This document shows, one piece after another, positions 1 to 8,692 of a stretch of 37,165 bases of DNA. The notes beneath the pieces are model-generated. The model was not told the DNA's origin, ran no database searches, and was given only the letters and a program-made list of their open reading frames with translations. A program made the position numbers and the translations under genes. The stretch is from Betaproteobacteria bacterium (GTDB taxonomy: Bacteria; Pseudomonadota; Gammaproteobacteria; Burkholderiales; CAIKXV01): assembly GCA_021298815.1 (NCBI GenBank), contig JAJTHE010000098.1:1-37165 (forward strand), in the 5' to 3' direction. The number at the start of each line of letters is the position of its first letter. Position 1 is the stretch's first letter.

Positions 1-17
1 GACAGGAGACACCCGAG

Positions 18-1085
18 ATGGAAACCACCGCACCCGTCATCACCTCCGGCCTGGAAGCCACCAAACGGGCCGAGGCGAGCACGATGCTCAGCCCGCGCTT
101 CTACACCACCGACTTCGATGCGATGAACCGCATGGACGTGTCGCTGGTGCGCGCCGAGTGGGACAAGCTGATGCTCGAGTTCGAGGGCGACAACAACGTC
201 GACCACTTCAAGCGCACGCCCGAGTTCACCTCCGAGATCCGCGAGCTGCCGGACGCGCTGCAGCGCGAGTTCCTCGACTTCCTGATCTCCTCGGTCACCT
301 CCGAGTTCTCCGGCTGCGTGCTGTACAAGGAGATCGAGAAGAACGTCACCAACCCGGACATCAAGCAGCTGATGCACTTCATGGCGCGCGACGAATCGCG
401 CCATGCCGGCTTCATCAACATGTCGCTGAAGGATTTCGGCGTCGCGGTCGACCTCGGCTTCCTCAAGCGCGAGAAGAAGTACACCTACTTCCGGCCGAAG
501 TTCATCCTGTACGCGACCTACCTGTCCGAGAAGATCGGCTACGCGCGCTACATCTCGATCTTCCGCCAGCTCGAGCGGCATCCCGAGCATCGCTTCCACC
601 CGATCTTCAAGTGGTTCCAGCGCTGGTGCAACGACGAGTTCCGCCATGGCGAGGCGCTCGCGCTGATGATGCGCGCCGACCCGAAGCTGCTCACCGGCGT
701 CAACAAGCTGTGGATCCGCTTCTTCCTGCTGGCGGTGTACGCGACGATGTACGTGCGCGACCACACCCGCGAGGAACTGCACCATGCGCTCGGCCTGGAC
801 TCGACCGAGTACGACTTCCAGGTGTTCCGCATCACCTCCGAGATCGCGCGCCAGGTGTTCCCGATCGAACTGGACATCGACGACCCGCGCTTCCGCGCCG
901 GGCTCGAGAGCCTGTGCCGGATCAGTGCCGCCAACGAGCGTGCCAAGGCGCAGGGCGGGCTGCTCGGCAAGCTGAAGCAGGCGGGCTGCGCAGTGTCGGC
1001 GGCGGCGATGTTCGCCCGGCTGTACCTGCTGCCGGTCAAGCGCAATGCCGTGCCCGAGCAGGTGCTGATGGCCCCGGCCTGGTAA
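18..1085 (+). CDS. acsF: Mg-protoporphyrin IX monomethyl ester (oxidative) cyclase, AcsF
   Basis: Oxygen-dependent cyclase that forms the isocyclic ring E of (bacterio)chlorophyll from Mg-protoporphyrin IX monomethyl ester. The 355-residue protein carries the diiron carboxylate pattern of the AcsF/CHL27 family: Glu96 in EFSG, an EXXH at 126-129 (ESRH) and a second at 207-210 (EFRH). The sequence is collinear with the family and lacks the radical-SAM features of the anaerobic enzyme BchE. An AGGAG at 4-8 lies 9 nt before the ATG. It is the first gene of acsF-puhE-crtI-crtB, with puhE 39 bp downstream. Family knowledge: this route needs O2, so pigment synthesis can proceed under oxygen. The operon may start upstream of the window. 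Confidence 0.95.
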   Translation: METTAPVITSGLEATKRAEASTMLSPRFYTTDFDAMNRMDVSLVRAEWDKLMLEFEGDNNVDHFKRTPEFTSEIRELPDALQREFLDFLISSVTSEFSGCVLYKEIEKNVTNPDIKQLMHFMARDESRHAGFINMSLKDFGVAVDLGFLKREKKYTYFRPKFILYATYLSEKIGYARYISIFRQLERHPEHRFHPIFKWFQRWCNDEFRHGEALALMMRADPKLLTGVNKLWIRFFLLAVYATMYVRDHTREELHHALGLDSTEYDFQVFRITSEIARQVFPIELDIDDPRFRAGLESLCRISAANERAKAQGGLLGKLKQAGCAVSAAAMFARLYLLPVKRNAVPEQVLMAPAW

Positions 1086-1124
1086 GCGAATCCGTCGAAC
1101 GCATCACCGCAAGGCCGTTCCCGC

Positions 1125-1958
1125 ATGTCAGAACTGATCCTGCCCGCGCTGTACGCGATGTTCATCTGGTGGTTCACCACCGGGCTGATCGTCTGGCTCG
1201 ACGGCCTGCATGCGTCGACCTACCGCTGGACTATGGCCGGCGCGACGCTGGTCGGCGTCGCCGCGCTGTATGCGTTGTCGCGCACGGCCGGCGATACCTC
1301 GGTGGCTGCCGCGTATTGCGCGTTCACCAGCGCGGTGCTGGTCTGGGGCTGGATAGAGGTCGCCTTCCTGCTGGGCTACGTCACCGGCCCGCGCAGGGAG
1401 GCCTCGCCGCCGGGGGCCAGCGACTACCAGCGGTTCCGCCATGCGGTAAGTGCGATCCTGCACCATGAACTGTCGATCCTGGTGGCGGGCATCGCCGTGG
1501 TCGCGCTGACCTGGGACGCTCCGAACCAGACCGGGACCTGGACGTTCCTGATCCTCTGGGCGATGCGCCTGTCCGCGAAGCTCAACCTGTTCCTCGGCGT
1601 GCGCAACCGGGGCGAGGATTTCCTGCCCGAGAAGATGAGCCATATCGACAGCTATTTCGCGCGGCGCCCGATCAACCTGCTGTTCCCGGTGGCGGTCACC
1701 GCCTCGACCGCGCTCGCCGCGGTGCTCTGGGCGCACGCAGCGATGCCCAACATGAACGCGTTCGACGTGGCCAGGAACGTGCTCGCCGCGACCCTGCTGT
1801 CGCTCGCTATCCTGGAACACTGGTTCATGGTGCTGCCGCTGCCTTCGACCGCGCTGTGGAAATGGGCGATGCGCAACCGGCGCAAGCCCGAAGCTGCGTC
1901 GTCCGGCCCGCTCGGCCCGGTGGAACTGGCGACCCTGCCCTTGAAGACCGCGGATTGA
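1125..1958 (+). CDS. puhE: photosynthetic complex assembly protein PuhE (DUF3623)
   Basis: Integral membrane protein of 277 residues with about seven hydrophobic segments, beginning with one near residues 4-24. It matches the PuhE / putative photosynthetic complex assembly protein 2 family, including the stretch LWAMRLSAKLNLFLGVRN and the following EDFLPEKMSHIDSYF. Family members are encoded beside puhA, acsF or hemA in purple bacteria and affect reaction-centre and bacteriochlorophyll levels. The biochemical role is unknown. It sits between acsF and crtI (7-bp gap to crtI), so co-transcription is likely. The C-terminal 25 residues are hydrophilic. Confidence 0.9.
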   Translation: MSELILPALYAMFIWWFTTGLIVWLDGLHASTYRWTMAGATLVGVAALYALSRTAGDTSVAAAYCAFTSAVLVWGWIEVAFLLGYVTGPRREASPPGASDYQRFRHAVSAILHHELSILVAGIAVVALTWDAPNQTGTWTFLILWAMRLSAKLNLFLGVRNRGEDFLPEKMSHIDSYFARRPINLLFPVAVTASTALAAVLWAHAAMPNMNAFDVARNVLAATLLSLAILEHWFMVLPLPSTALWKWAMRNRRKPEAASSGPLGPVELATLPLKTAD

Positions 1959-1965
1959 ACGGACG

Positions 1966-3549
1966 ATGAAATCCCTGTTCACCCGCGCCGCTGCCGGCAG
2001 CGTCAGGTCGCCGCTCGCCCCCGACGGACCGGCGACTGCGTTCCCCGCCGCCGGCGCGCCCACCGCGATCGTCATCGGCAGCGGCTTCGGCGGCCTGGCA
2101 GCGGCGATCCGGCTGTCCTGCCGAGGCTATGCGGTCACCGTGCTCGAGAAGCTCGATGCGCCGGGCGGCCGCGCCTACGTGCACCGCCAGGACGGCTTCA
2201 CCTTCGATGCCGGCCCGACGATCATCACCGCGCCGTTCATGCTCGAGGAGCTCTGGACGATGTGCGGGCGCCGGATGTCCGACGACGTCGAACTGAAGGC
2301 GCTCGATCCGTTCTACCGCATCCGGTATGTGGACGGCAGCCACTTCGACTACAGCGGCGACCCGGTGAAGATGCGCGCCGAGGTGGTGCGGCTGTCTCCG
2401 TCGGATGCCCACGGCTACGACCGTTTCCTCGAGGAGGCCGAGCAGTGCTACAGGCTGGGCTTCGAGGAACTCGGCAGCATCGCCTACGATACCGTGGGCG
2501 ACCTGCTCGCCGCCGTGCCCTCGCTGGTGCGCATGCGCGGCTGGCGCACCATGTTCCAGATGGTCGCCCACTACATGAAGGATGAGCGCCTGCAGGCCGC
2601 GTTCAGCCTGCAGACGCTGCTGATCGGCGGCAACCCGTTCTCGGTCACCTGCGTCTACAGCCTGATCAACGCGCTCGAGCGGCGCGCCGGCGTGCACTGG
2701 GCGATGGGCGGCACCGGTTCGCTGGTGCGCGGGATGGTCGGCCTGCTCGAAGGCCGTGGCGCGAAGATCCGCTACGACGCGCAGGTCAAGCGCATCACGG
2801 TCGAGGCAGGGCGCGCCACCGGCGTCGAACTCGAGGGCGGCGAGCGGCTGCGCGCCGACATCGTCGTGTCCAACGCCGACATGGCATGGACCTACCGGCA
2901 CCTGGTCGAGCCGCAGCATCGCCGCCACTGGACCGACCGCCGGATCGAACGCGGCCGCTACTCGATGAGCCTGTTCGTCTGGTACTTCGGCGTGAAGCGC
3001 ACCTACCCCGACGTGCCGCACCACATGATGCTGCTCGGCCCGCGCTACAAGGGGCTGCTCGACGACATCTTCCGCAAGCACAAGCTGGCCGACGACTTCA
3101 GCCTGTACCTGCATCGGCCGACCGCCACCGACGCCTCGATGGCGCCGCCCGGCTGCGACACGTTCTACGCGCTCGCCCCGGTGCCCCACCTGGACAGCGG
3201 CACCGACTGGCCCGCGTATGCCGAGACCTATCGTGCCCGCATCGCCGAGGTGCTCGACCGCACCGTGCTGCCCGGGTTCGAGCGCGACATCGTCACCTCG
3301 CGCATCGCGACGCCCCAGGACTTCCACGACCGGCTGCTGTCGTACAAGGGCGCCGCGTTCGGGCTCGAGCCCGTGCTGCTGCAGAGCGCCTGGTTCCGGC
3401 CGCACAACCGCAGCGAAGACGTGCAGCATCTCTACCTCGTCGGCGCCGGGACGCATCCCGGCGCCGGTGTTCCCGGCGTGCTGATGTCGGCCAAGGCGCT
3501 CGACTCGGTGGTGCCCGATGCAGACCGGATTGCGAGAGTCCATGCCTGA
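1966..3549 (+). CDS. crtI: phytoene desaturase CrtI
   Basis: FAD-dependent CrtI-type desaturase of 527 residues that introduces double bonds into phytoene. The dinucleotide-binding GxGxxG is at residues 38-43 (GSGFGG), followed by the EKLDAPGGRA segment. The C-terminus carries the CrtI signature LYLVGAGTHPGAGVPGVL. That makes CrtI more likely than CrtD or CrtN, though the number of desaturation steps cannot be read from sequence. About 33 residues precede the FAD motif, slightly longer than usual, so an internal start is possible; the upstream Shine-Dalgarno is weak. The stop overlaps the crtB start by 8 bp, which implies translational coupling. Confidence 0.93.
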   Translation: MKSLFTRAAAGSVRSPLAPDGPATAFPAAGAPTAIVIGSGFGGLAAAIRLSCRGYAVTVLEKLDAPGGRAYVHRQDGFTFDAGPTIITAPFMLEELWTMCGRRMSDDVELKALDPFYRIRYVDGSHFDYSGDPVKMRAEVVRLSPSDAHGYDRFLEEAEQCYRLGFEELGSIAYDTVGDLLAAVPSLVRMRGWRTMFQMVAHYMKDERLQAAFSLQTLLIGGNPFSVTCVYSLINALERRAGVHWAMGGTGSLVRGMVGLLEGRGAKIRYDAQVKRITVEAGRATGVELEGGERLRADIVVSNADMAWTYRHLVEPQHRRHWTDRRIERGRYSMSLFVWYFGVKRTYPDVPHHMMLLGPRYKGLLDDIFRKHKLADDFSLYLHRPTATDASMAPPGCDTFYALAPVPHLDSGTDWPAYAETYRARIAEVLDRTVLPGFERDIVTSRIATPQDFHDRLLSYKGAAFGLEPVLLQSAWFRPHNRSEDVQHLYLVGAGTHPGAGVPGVLMSAKALDSVVPDADRIARVHA

Positions 3550-4708
3550 TACCGCGATGGTTTCCGCCGAAGTGCGCTCCGCGATGGCTGCCACCGTCGC
3601 TTTCGCCGCCACCAACGGCAGTTCCGCGCTCGCGGCCTCGTCCGCGATGCCGCCCGCCGGCGAGGCCGACCTGGTCGCGTGCGAGGAACTGATGCGCGGC
3701 GGATCGAAGTCTTTCTTCGCGGCATCGCGCGTGCTGCCGGCACGGGTGCGCGCACCGGCGATCGCGCTGTACGCGTTCTGCCGCGTCGCGGACGATGCGA
3801 TCGACCTGGCGAGCGACCCCGCTTCCGCCGTCGTCCGGCTGGACGAGCGGCTGGACGCGATCTACGCGCGCCAGCCGCAGGCGTTCGAATCCGATCGGGC
3901 GCTGGCCGACGTGGTCGCGCGCTTCGGACTGCCGCGCGGGCTGCTCGACGCGCTGATCGAAGGCTTCCGCTGGGATTCGGAAGGCCGGCGCTACGAGACG
4001 ATCGAGGCGCTGCAGGACTACTGTGCACGGGTGGCCGGCACCGTCGGGGCGATGATGGCGATCCTGATGGGTACCCGCAGCCGTGCGGCACTGGCCCGCG
4101 CCTGCGAACTCGGCGTCGCGATGCAGCTCACCAACATCGCGCGCGATGTCGGCGAGGACGCACGCAACGGCCGCCTGTACCTCCCGCGGGCATGGATGCG
4201 CGAGGAAGGCGTCGATCCGGATGCCTGGCTCCGCCAGCCCGTGTTCAACGCCGGCATCGGGCGCGTGGTCGCGCGCCTGCTCTACCTGGCGGACGGGCTC
4301 TACGACCGGGCCGAGCTCGGCATCGCCGAACTGCCGCGCGACTGCCGTCCGGCGATCCAGGCGGCGAGGCTCGTCTATGCCGAGATCGGCCGCGAGGTCG
4401 AGCGTGCGGGGCTGGACAGCGTGTCGGGGCGCGCGGTCGTGTCGTCGCGTCGCAAGGCCTGGCTGGTGACCCGCGCGCTGCTCGCCGGCACGCCGATGCC
4501 GCGTGCGGCCGGGCCGCGCACGGCAGGCGCCGCACCGGCGATGGTCGAGGCGATCCGCTACCTGGTCGACCTCGCCGTCGAGCCGGCATCGCCCGGCGCG
4601 GCGGCGACCGCGCCCGACTCGTTCTACGAGCGGACGGTCTGGGTGATCGAACTGTGCGAGCGCCTGCGCGAGCGGGAACGCCTCGAGTTGCGTACCGCCG
4701 GGCGCTGA
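3542..4708 (+). CDS. crtB: phytoene synthase CrtB
   Basis: Condenses two geranylgeranyl diphosphates to phytoene, the first committed carotenoid step. Both Asp-rich Mg-diphosphate motifs of squalene/phytoene synthases are present: YAFCRVADDAIDLASD (DxxxD) and NIARDVGEDARNGRLYLP (DVGED). The ATG at 3542, inside the end of crtI, was chosen (388 residues); an alternative ATG lies 8 codons upstream at 3518. The first 35 or so residues are Ala-rich and outside the conserved domain. The crtI-crtB order is typical of purple-bacterial carotenoid clusters. The gene ends the photosynthesis block in this window. Confidence 0.92.
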   Translation: MPDTAMVSAEVRSAMAATVAFAATNGSSALAASSAMPPAGEADLVACEELMRGGSKSFFAASRVLPARVRAPAIALYAFCRVADDAIDLASDPASAVVRLDERLDAIYARQPQAFESDRALADVVARFGLPRGLLDALIEGFRWDSEGRRYETIEALQDYCARVAGTVGAMMAILMGTRSRAALARACELGVAMQLTNIARDVGEDARNGRLYLPRAWMREEGVDPDAWLRQPVFNAGIGRVVARLLYLADGLYDRAELGIAELPRDCRPAIQAARLVYAEIGREVERAGLDSVSGRAVVSSRRKAWLVTRALLAGTPMPRAAGPRTAGAAPAMVEAIRYLVDLAVEPASPGAAATAPDSFYERTVWVIELCERLRERERLELRTAGR

Positions 4709-4769
4709 CCGGCCGGGGGGCCTGCAGCGTTGTTTCCGCGGTGAAGTTCGGGTAGTTTTCGCTGGCCGC

Positions 4770-4788
4770 GATGGATCTTCGGTCCATC
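4770..4788 (+). other. UUCG-capped hairpin downstream of crtB
   Basis: GATGGA(T)C - TTCG - GTCCATC folds into a 7-bp stem with one bulged T (4776), closed by the very stable c(UUCG)g tetraloop. It lies 61 bp after the crtB stop and 34 bp before the next start. There is no T-run after it, so a classical terminator is doubtful. It could protect the 3' end of the crt message or lie in the leader of the following gene. Confidence 0.35.
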
Positions 4789-4822
4789 CGCGAAACCGTC
4801 CCCATCCGACTGGAGCACGCCC

Positions 4823-5497
4823 GTGCAGGTCGCTTCCCGTTCACTCGCTGCGGCCGTCTTCGTCGCCGCGTTTTCGCCGCTGGTCGCCCAGGGCGCACTG
4901 ATCACCAGCCCGGCGGGCCTGGTTGCGCCGGTGACCACGCCCGCGCCCGCCTACACCGGGCCGCAATCGCCCGGCTACACGATCGGACCCTTCCTCGTCC
5001 CGGTCCCTTTCGGCAACGGCATCTCGTACACGAGCAGTTCCAGCGGCACCTACTACGGCGCGTCCGAGTACATCCTGCTCGACAACGGCCAGTGGCTGAA
5101 CCTGAACTGGGTCGGCACCGCGGAGAACACGAAGGTGACCTTCGATCTCGGTGGCCTGTTCGGCGCGGTCGGCGGCTTCATGAACTACGCCACGCCCGGC
5201 GCCGGTACGCCGGTCATCCGCGTGCTCGACGCCGGCGGCAACGAGCTCGAGTCCCACGACCTGTCGGTCGCGGCACCGATCTCGACGCCGGGCGGCGTGG
5301 ACCAGGGCGCGTTCCGCGGCATCCAGCGCGCGAGCGCCGACATCCGTTTCTTCGAGATCGACGGTGCCTTCCTGCTCGTGAACAGCCTGACCACGGCCGA
5401 TCCCGGCACGTCGGTGGTACCGGTGCCGGCGAGCCTGCCGCTGCTCGCCTCGGGACTGGTCGCGCTCTTCGCCTGGCAGCGCCGCCGCGCCGCCTGA
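4823..5497 (+). CDS. secreted protein with VPVPA-type C-terminal sorting signal (PEP-CTERM-like)
   Basis: A 224-residue exported protein with an N-terminal signal peptide ending near VAQGA (residues 19-23). The Gly/Ser/Thr-rich body has a [15 protein letters not shown] segment. The end is [14 protein letters not shown], a hydrophobic helix and an RRR tail. This three-part tail is that of PEP-CTERM/VPLPA-CTERM proteins, which an exosortase cleaves at the outer face of the cell; no exosortase is in the window. Molecular function is unknown. The start is GTG with TGGAGC at 4811-4816. A weak TTGTTT-N17-TAGTTT (4730-4758) could be its promoter. The gene stands alone between crtB and hemC. Confidence 0.75.
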   Translation: MQVASRSLAAAVFVAAFSPLVAQGALITSPAGLVAPVTTPAPAYTGPQSPGYTIGPFLVPVPFGNGISYTSSSSGTYYGASEYILLDNGQWLNLNWVGTAENTKVTFDLGGLFGAVGGFMNYATPGAGTPVIRVLDAGGNELESHDLSVAAPISTPGGVDQGAFRGIQRASADIRFFEIDGAFLLVNSLTTADPGTSVVPVPASLPLLASGLVALFAWQRRRAA

Positions 5498-5514
5498 GTC
5501 CGGCCGGGCGGCGG

Positions 5515-5523
5515 TGCTACCAT
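5515..5523 (+). promoter_or_regulatory. candidate extended -10 promoter for the hem genes
   Basis: TGCTACCAT matches the extended -10 form TGnTAnnnT and lies 39 bp before the hemC ATG. A poor -35-like CTGAGT is at 5494-5499. It would give the heme run its own promoter, separate from the upstream secreted-protein gene. This is pattern evidence only. Confidence 0.3.
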
Positions 5524-5562
5524 CGAAGGCATCCCGTCCTGCCTGCGCGTGCCCGTTTCCCG

Positions 5563-6501
5563 ATGACTGCCTCCGCCCCGCCCGTCGAATCGATCGTCAT
5601 CGCGTCACGCGAGAGCCTGCTCGCCATGTGGCAGGCCGAGCACGTGCAGGCCCGGCTGCGCGACCGCTACCCGGGCATCGCGGTGAGCATCCTCGGCATG
5701 ACCACCGAGGGTGACCGCATCCTCGACGTGTCGCTGTCCAAGATCGGCGGCAAGGGCCTGTTCGTGAAGGAACTCGAGCAGGCGATGATCGACCTGCGGG
5801 CCGACATCGCGGTGCATTCGATGAAGGACGTGCCGATGCTGCTGCCGGACGGATTCGCGCTGCCGGCGATCCTCCAGCGCGAGGATCCGCGCGACGCCTT
5901 CGTCTCCAACGACTACGAGAAGCTGTCCGACCTGCCCGAGGGCAGCGTGGTCGGCACCTCCAGCCTGCGCCGCGAGAGCCAGTTGCGCGCGCGTTTCCCG
6001 CACCTCGACGTGCAGCCGCTGCGCGGCAACGTGCAGACCCGGCTGCGCAAGCTCGACGAGGGCCAGTACGCGGCGATCATCCTCGCCGCCGCCGGCCTGA
6101 AGCGGCTCGGACTGGGCGAGCGCATCGCGTCCTTCCTCACCACCGAAGAGAGCCTGCCCGCGGTCGGACAGGGGGCGGTCGGCATCGAGTGCCGCAGCGG
6201 CGACGCGGTGCTGCAGTCCGCGCTGGCTGCGCTGGCCGATCCGACGACCACCGCCTGCGTGCTGGCCGAACGTGCACTGTCGCGCTCGCTCGGCGGCAGC
6301 TGCACCGTCCCGCTCGGCGGCTTCGCCGAGATCATCGACGGCACGCTGCAGTTGCGCGGCTTCGTCGCCAGCCCCGATGGCAAGCGGATGGTCAGCGATC
6401 GGGTGAGCGGTCCGCCGGCGACCGGCGAGGCACTCGGCAAGTCGCTCGCGCAGCGGCTGACCGACCTGGGCGCGGCGGAGATCCTGGCCGCATTGCCGTG
6501 A
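5563..6501 (+). CDS. hemC: hydroxymethylbilane synthase (porphobilinogen deaminase)
   Basis: Polymerises four porphobilinogens to hydroxymethylbilane in the cytoplasm, on the common path to heme and bacteriochlorophyll. The 312-residue protein has the catalytic Asp in HSMKDVP (Asp89), the cofactor-binding segments GTSSLRR and LRGNVQTRL, and the dipyrromethane-cofactor Cys247 in [11 protein letters not shown]. The ATG at 5563 gives the expected length; the frame is open further upstream only as non-coding overlap with the preceding gene. The stop overlaps the hemD GTG by 4 bp (GTGA). Confidence 0.95.
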   Translation: MTASAPPVESIVIASRESLLAMWQAEHVQARLRDRYPGIAVSILGMTTEGDRILDVSLSKIGGKGLFVKELEQAMIDLRADIAVHSMKDVPMLLPDGFALPAILQREDPRDAFVSNDYEKLSDLPEGSVVGTSSLRRESQLRARFPHLDVQPLRGNVQTRLRKLDEGQYAAIILAAAGLKRLGLGERIASFLTTEESLPAVGQGAVGIECRSGDAVLQSALAALADPTTTACVLAERALSRSLGGSCTVPLGGFAEIIDGTLQLRGFVASPDGKRMVSDRVSGPPATGEALGKSLAQRLTDLGAAEILAALP

Positions 6502-7337
6502 ACCTGCACGGGCTCCGGGTGGTGGTGACCCGGCCGCTCGAACAGTCGAGCCGGCTCGCCGCGGCGATCGAGGCCGCCGGCGGCGAGGCCTGCGTGTTCC
6601 CCCTGATCGAGATCGGGCCACCGCCCGACCCGGCGGCGCTGGATGCACTGATCGACCGGCTCGACGACTTCCAGTGGGCGCTGTTCTCCAGCCCGACGGC
6701 GGTCGATCGCGCGATCGCCTGCATCCGCGCACGCCGGGCGCTGCCGGCCGGCTGGTCGATCGCGGCCATCGGCGAGGGAACGCAGCGTGCGCTCGCGCGG
6801 CATGGCCTGTCCGACGTGCTGGCACCCACCGAACGCTTCGACAGCGAGGCGCTGCTCGCGCTGCCGCCGCTGGCCGACCTGCGCGGCCGGCAGGCGGTGA
6901 TCTTCCGGGGCCAGGAGGGCCGGGCAGTGCTGGCCGACGGCCTGCGTGCCCGGGGTGCCCGGGTCGAGTATGCGGAGTGCTACACCCGGCGCGCGCCTGC
7001 GGGCGATGCCGGCCTGCTGCTCGCGCGGGCGCGCGGCGCAGGGCTGGACGCGCTGGTGCTGACCAGCAGCGAAGCGGTGCGCAACCTGTGCGCGATGCTC
7101 GAACGCGCGGCGGCCGCGCCGTCCGCGCTGCAGCCGGTGACGCTGTTCGTGCCGCATCCGCGCATCGCCGCTGCGGCACGCGATGCCGGCTTCGATCCGG
7201 TGCTCCTGACCGAGGGTGGCGACACCGGCGTGCTGGCCGCGCTGGGTGCGTTCGCCGCATCGCGCGCGCCGGCCGCGGCCGGCGCCGGCATCCTGGCCGC
7301 CGCAGGCACCGCAGCCGCCGCGGCGTCGACGCGATGA
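6498..7337 (+). CDS. hemD: uroporphyrinogen-III synthase
   Basis: Cyclises hydroxymethylbilane with inversion of ring D. The 279-residue protein has the two-lobed HemD layout: N-terminal [14 protein letters not shown], the LFSSPTAV segment, [10 protein letters not shown], and the second-lobe TSSEAVRNL. HemD proteins diverge strongly, so the hemC/hemX context strengthens the call. It starts with GTG overlapping the hemC stop and ends in ATGA overlapping the next start. The last 25 or so residues are an Ala-rich low-complexity tail. Confidence 0.88.
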   Translation: MNLHGLRVVVTRPLEQSSRLAAAIEAAGGEACVFPLIEIGPPPDPAALDALIDRLDDFQWALFSSPTAVDRAIACIRARRALPAGWSIAAIGEGTQRALARHGLSDVLAPTERFDSEALLALPPLADLRGRQAVIFRGQEGRAVLADGLRARGARVEYAECYTRRAPAGDAGLLLARARGAGLDALVLTSSEAVRNLCAMLERAAAAPSALQPVTLFVPHPRIAAAARDAGFDPVLLTEGGDTGVLAALGAFAASRAPAAAGAGILAAAGTAAAAASTR

Positions 7338-8692
7338 GCCGCCTCGAGCCGGCACCCGGCGCGCTGGATCCGCTGGCCGCGCGTCCGGCGAACGAGGCTG
7401 CCGTGTTCCCGGCAGGCGGCGCGGCTGTCGCCCCCGCCGGTGTCCCGTCCGGTGCCCCGGGGGGTGCCCCTGTCCCTGGCGCTCCGTCCGCCGAGGTTGC
7501 GGGCGTGCCGGCGGAAGCACTGCCCCCGCTCGCGGGCACGCCGCCCCCGCCGTCCTCGCCGCCGCCCCCCGCCGCGCCGCCCGCGGCACCCGTTCCCGAT
7601 GCAGGCGCGGCGGCCGTGGCGCTGCGCAACCGCGACATCGCGCTGGGCGTGCTCGGCGCGGCGGTGCTGCTGCTCGGCTTCCTCGCCTGGGACGGCCACC
7701 GCGACCGCACCACCCTGCGCCAGGAACTGGCGCAGCGCCTCGCGGCCAGCGACGACCTCGGCCGGCAGACGCAGGCGCTGGCACAGGGCGCGCAGCGCAC
7801 CGTGCGCGAGATGGAAGTCGCGCTCGAAGCGGTGCAGGGGCGGCTGGCCGAGTCGCAGAGCCAGCAGCTCGCCCTCGAGGCGCTGTACCAGGACCTCGCG
7901 CGCGGGCGCGACGAAGCCGCGCTGGCCGAGATCGAACAGTCGCTGGTCGCGGCCAACCAGCAGCTGGTGCTGGCCGGGAACGTGCGCGTCGCGCTGATCG
8001 CGCTGCAGAGCGCCGATGCGCGCCTGGCGCTGATCGACCGTGCACAGTTCGCGCCGCTGCGCCGCGCGCTGGCGGCGGACATCGAACGCATGCAGCGCGT
8101 GCCGCTGCTCGATACGGTCGGCATCGCGATGCGCCTGGACCGCGCGGTCGCCGGCATCGATTCGCTCACCACGCTGCCCGGCGGTGCACCCGCGGTCGCG
8201 GGCGCCGGTCCGGACGGCAATCCGGTGCGCGCCGGCGACACCGCCGGGGGCACCGCATCGTCGGCCGGCGCCAGTGCGTCCGTGCCGGCCGTGGACGCGA
8301 CCGGCGGCGGCTGGCGCGCGACGCTGGCGCGCCTGTGGGCCGAGTTCAAGGCCGACTTCCGGAAGCTCGCCAGCATCCGGCGCATCGACTCCGACATCCT
8401 GCCGCTGATCACCCCGGAGCAGTCCTGGTTCCTGCGCGAGAACCTGCGCCTGCGCCTGCTCAGCGCGCGCCATGCGCTGCTCGCGCGCGACGAGCCCGGC
8501 TTCCGCGGCGACATCGGCGCTGCCCGGGCCTGGGTCGCCCGCTATTTCGATCCGCGCGACCCGGCCACCGTGGCGCTGGGCGAGGTGCTCGATGAACTCG
8601 AGCGCACGCAGGTGCGCATCGACCTGCCCGAGATCGGCGCCAGCATCGAAGCCGTGCGCGTGCTGCGCGTCAGCCGCGACCGCCGTCCGTGA
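7334..8692 (+). CDS. hemX: HemX-like membrane protein of the hemCDXY operon
   Basis: A 452-residue protein of the proteobacterial HemX family (putative uroporphyrinogen-III C-methyltransferase-like, catalytic role unproven). The first 95 residues are Ala/Pro/Gly-rich and disordered, with a run of prolines (TPPPPSSPPPPAAPP). A single membrane helix at about 101-118 is followed by a long helical, coiled-coil-prone region (120-230). The C-terminal domain carries the family segment ITPEQSWFLRENLRLRLLSA. Topology suggests one membrane pass with a large periplasmic part. It overlaps hemD and hemY by 4 bp each. The Pro/Ala N-terminus is unusually long. Confidence 0.85.
   Translation: MSRLEPAPGALDPLAARPANEAAVFPAGGAAVAPAGVPSGAPGGAPVPGAPSAEVAGVPAEALPPLAGTPPPPSSPPPPAAPPAAPVPDAGAAAVALRNRDIALGVLGAAVLLLGFLAWDGHRDRTTLRQELAQRLAASDDLGRQTQALAQGAQRTVREMEVALEAVQGRLAESQSQQLALEALYQDLARGRDEAALAEIEQSLVAANQQLVLAGNVRVALIALQSADARLALIDRAQFAPLRRALAADIERMQRVPLLDTVGIAMRLDRAVAGIDSLTTLPGGAPAVAGAGPDGNPVRAGDTAGGTASSAGASASVPAVDATGGGWRATLARLWAEFKADFRKLASIRRIDSDILPLITPEQSWFLRENLRLRLLSARHALLARDEPGFRGDIGAARAWVARYFDPRDPATVALGEVLDELERTQVRIDLPEIGASIEAVRVLRVSRDRRP

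Noticed and set aside
1825..3615. A 596-codon minus-strand frame opposite crtI.
   Set aside because: Composition artefact; crtI is intact on the plus strand.
4730..4758. TTGTTT-N17-TAGTTT as a promoter for the VPVPA protein.
   Set aside because: Only three of six matches in each box; mentioned under the gene but not listed as a site.
5605..8514. A 969-codon minus-strand frame opposite hemC-hemX.
   Set aside because: Low-complexity Ser/Arg/Ala translation with no family match; the hem genes explain the region.
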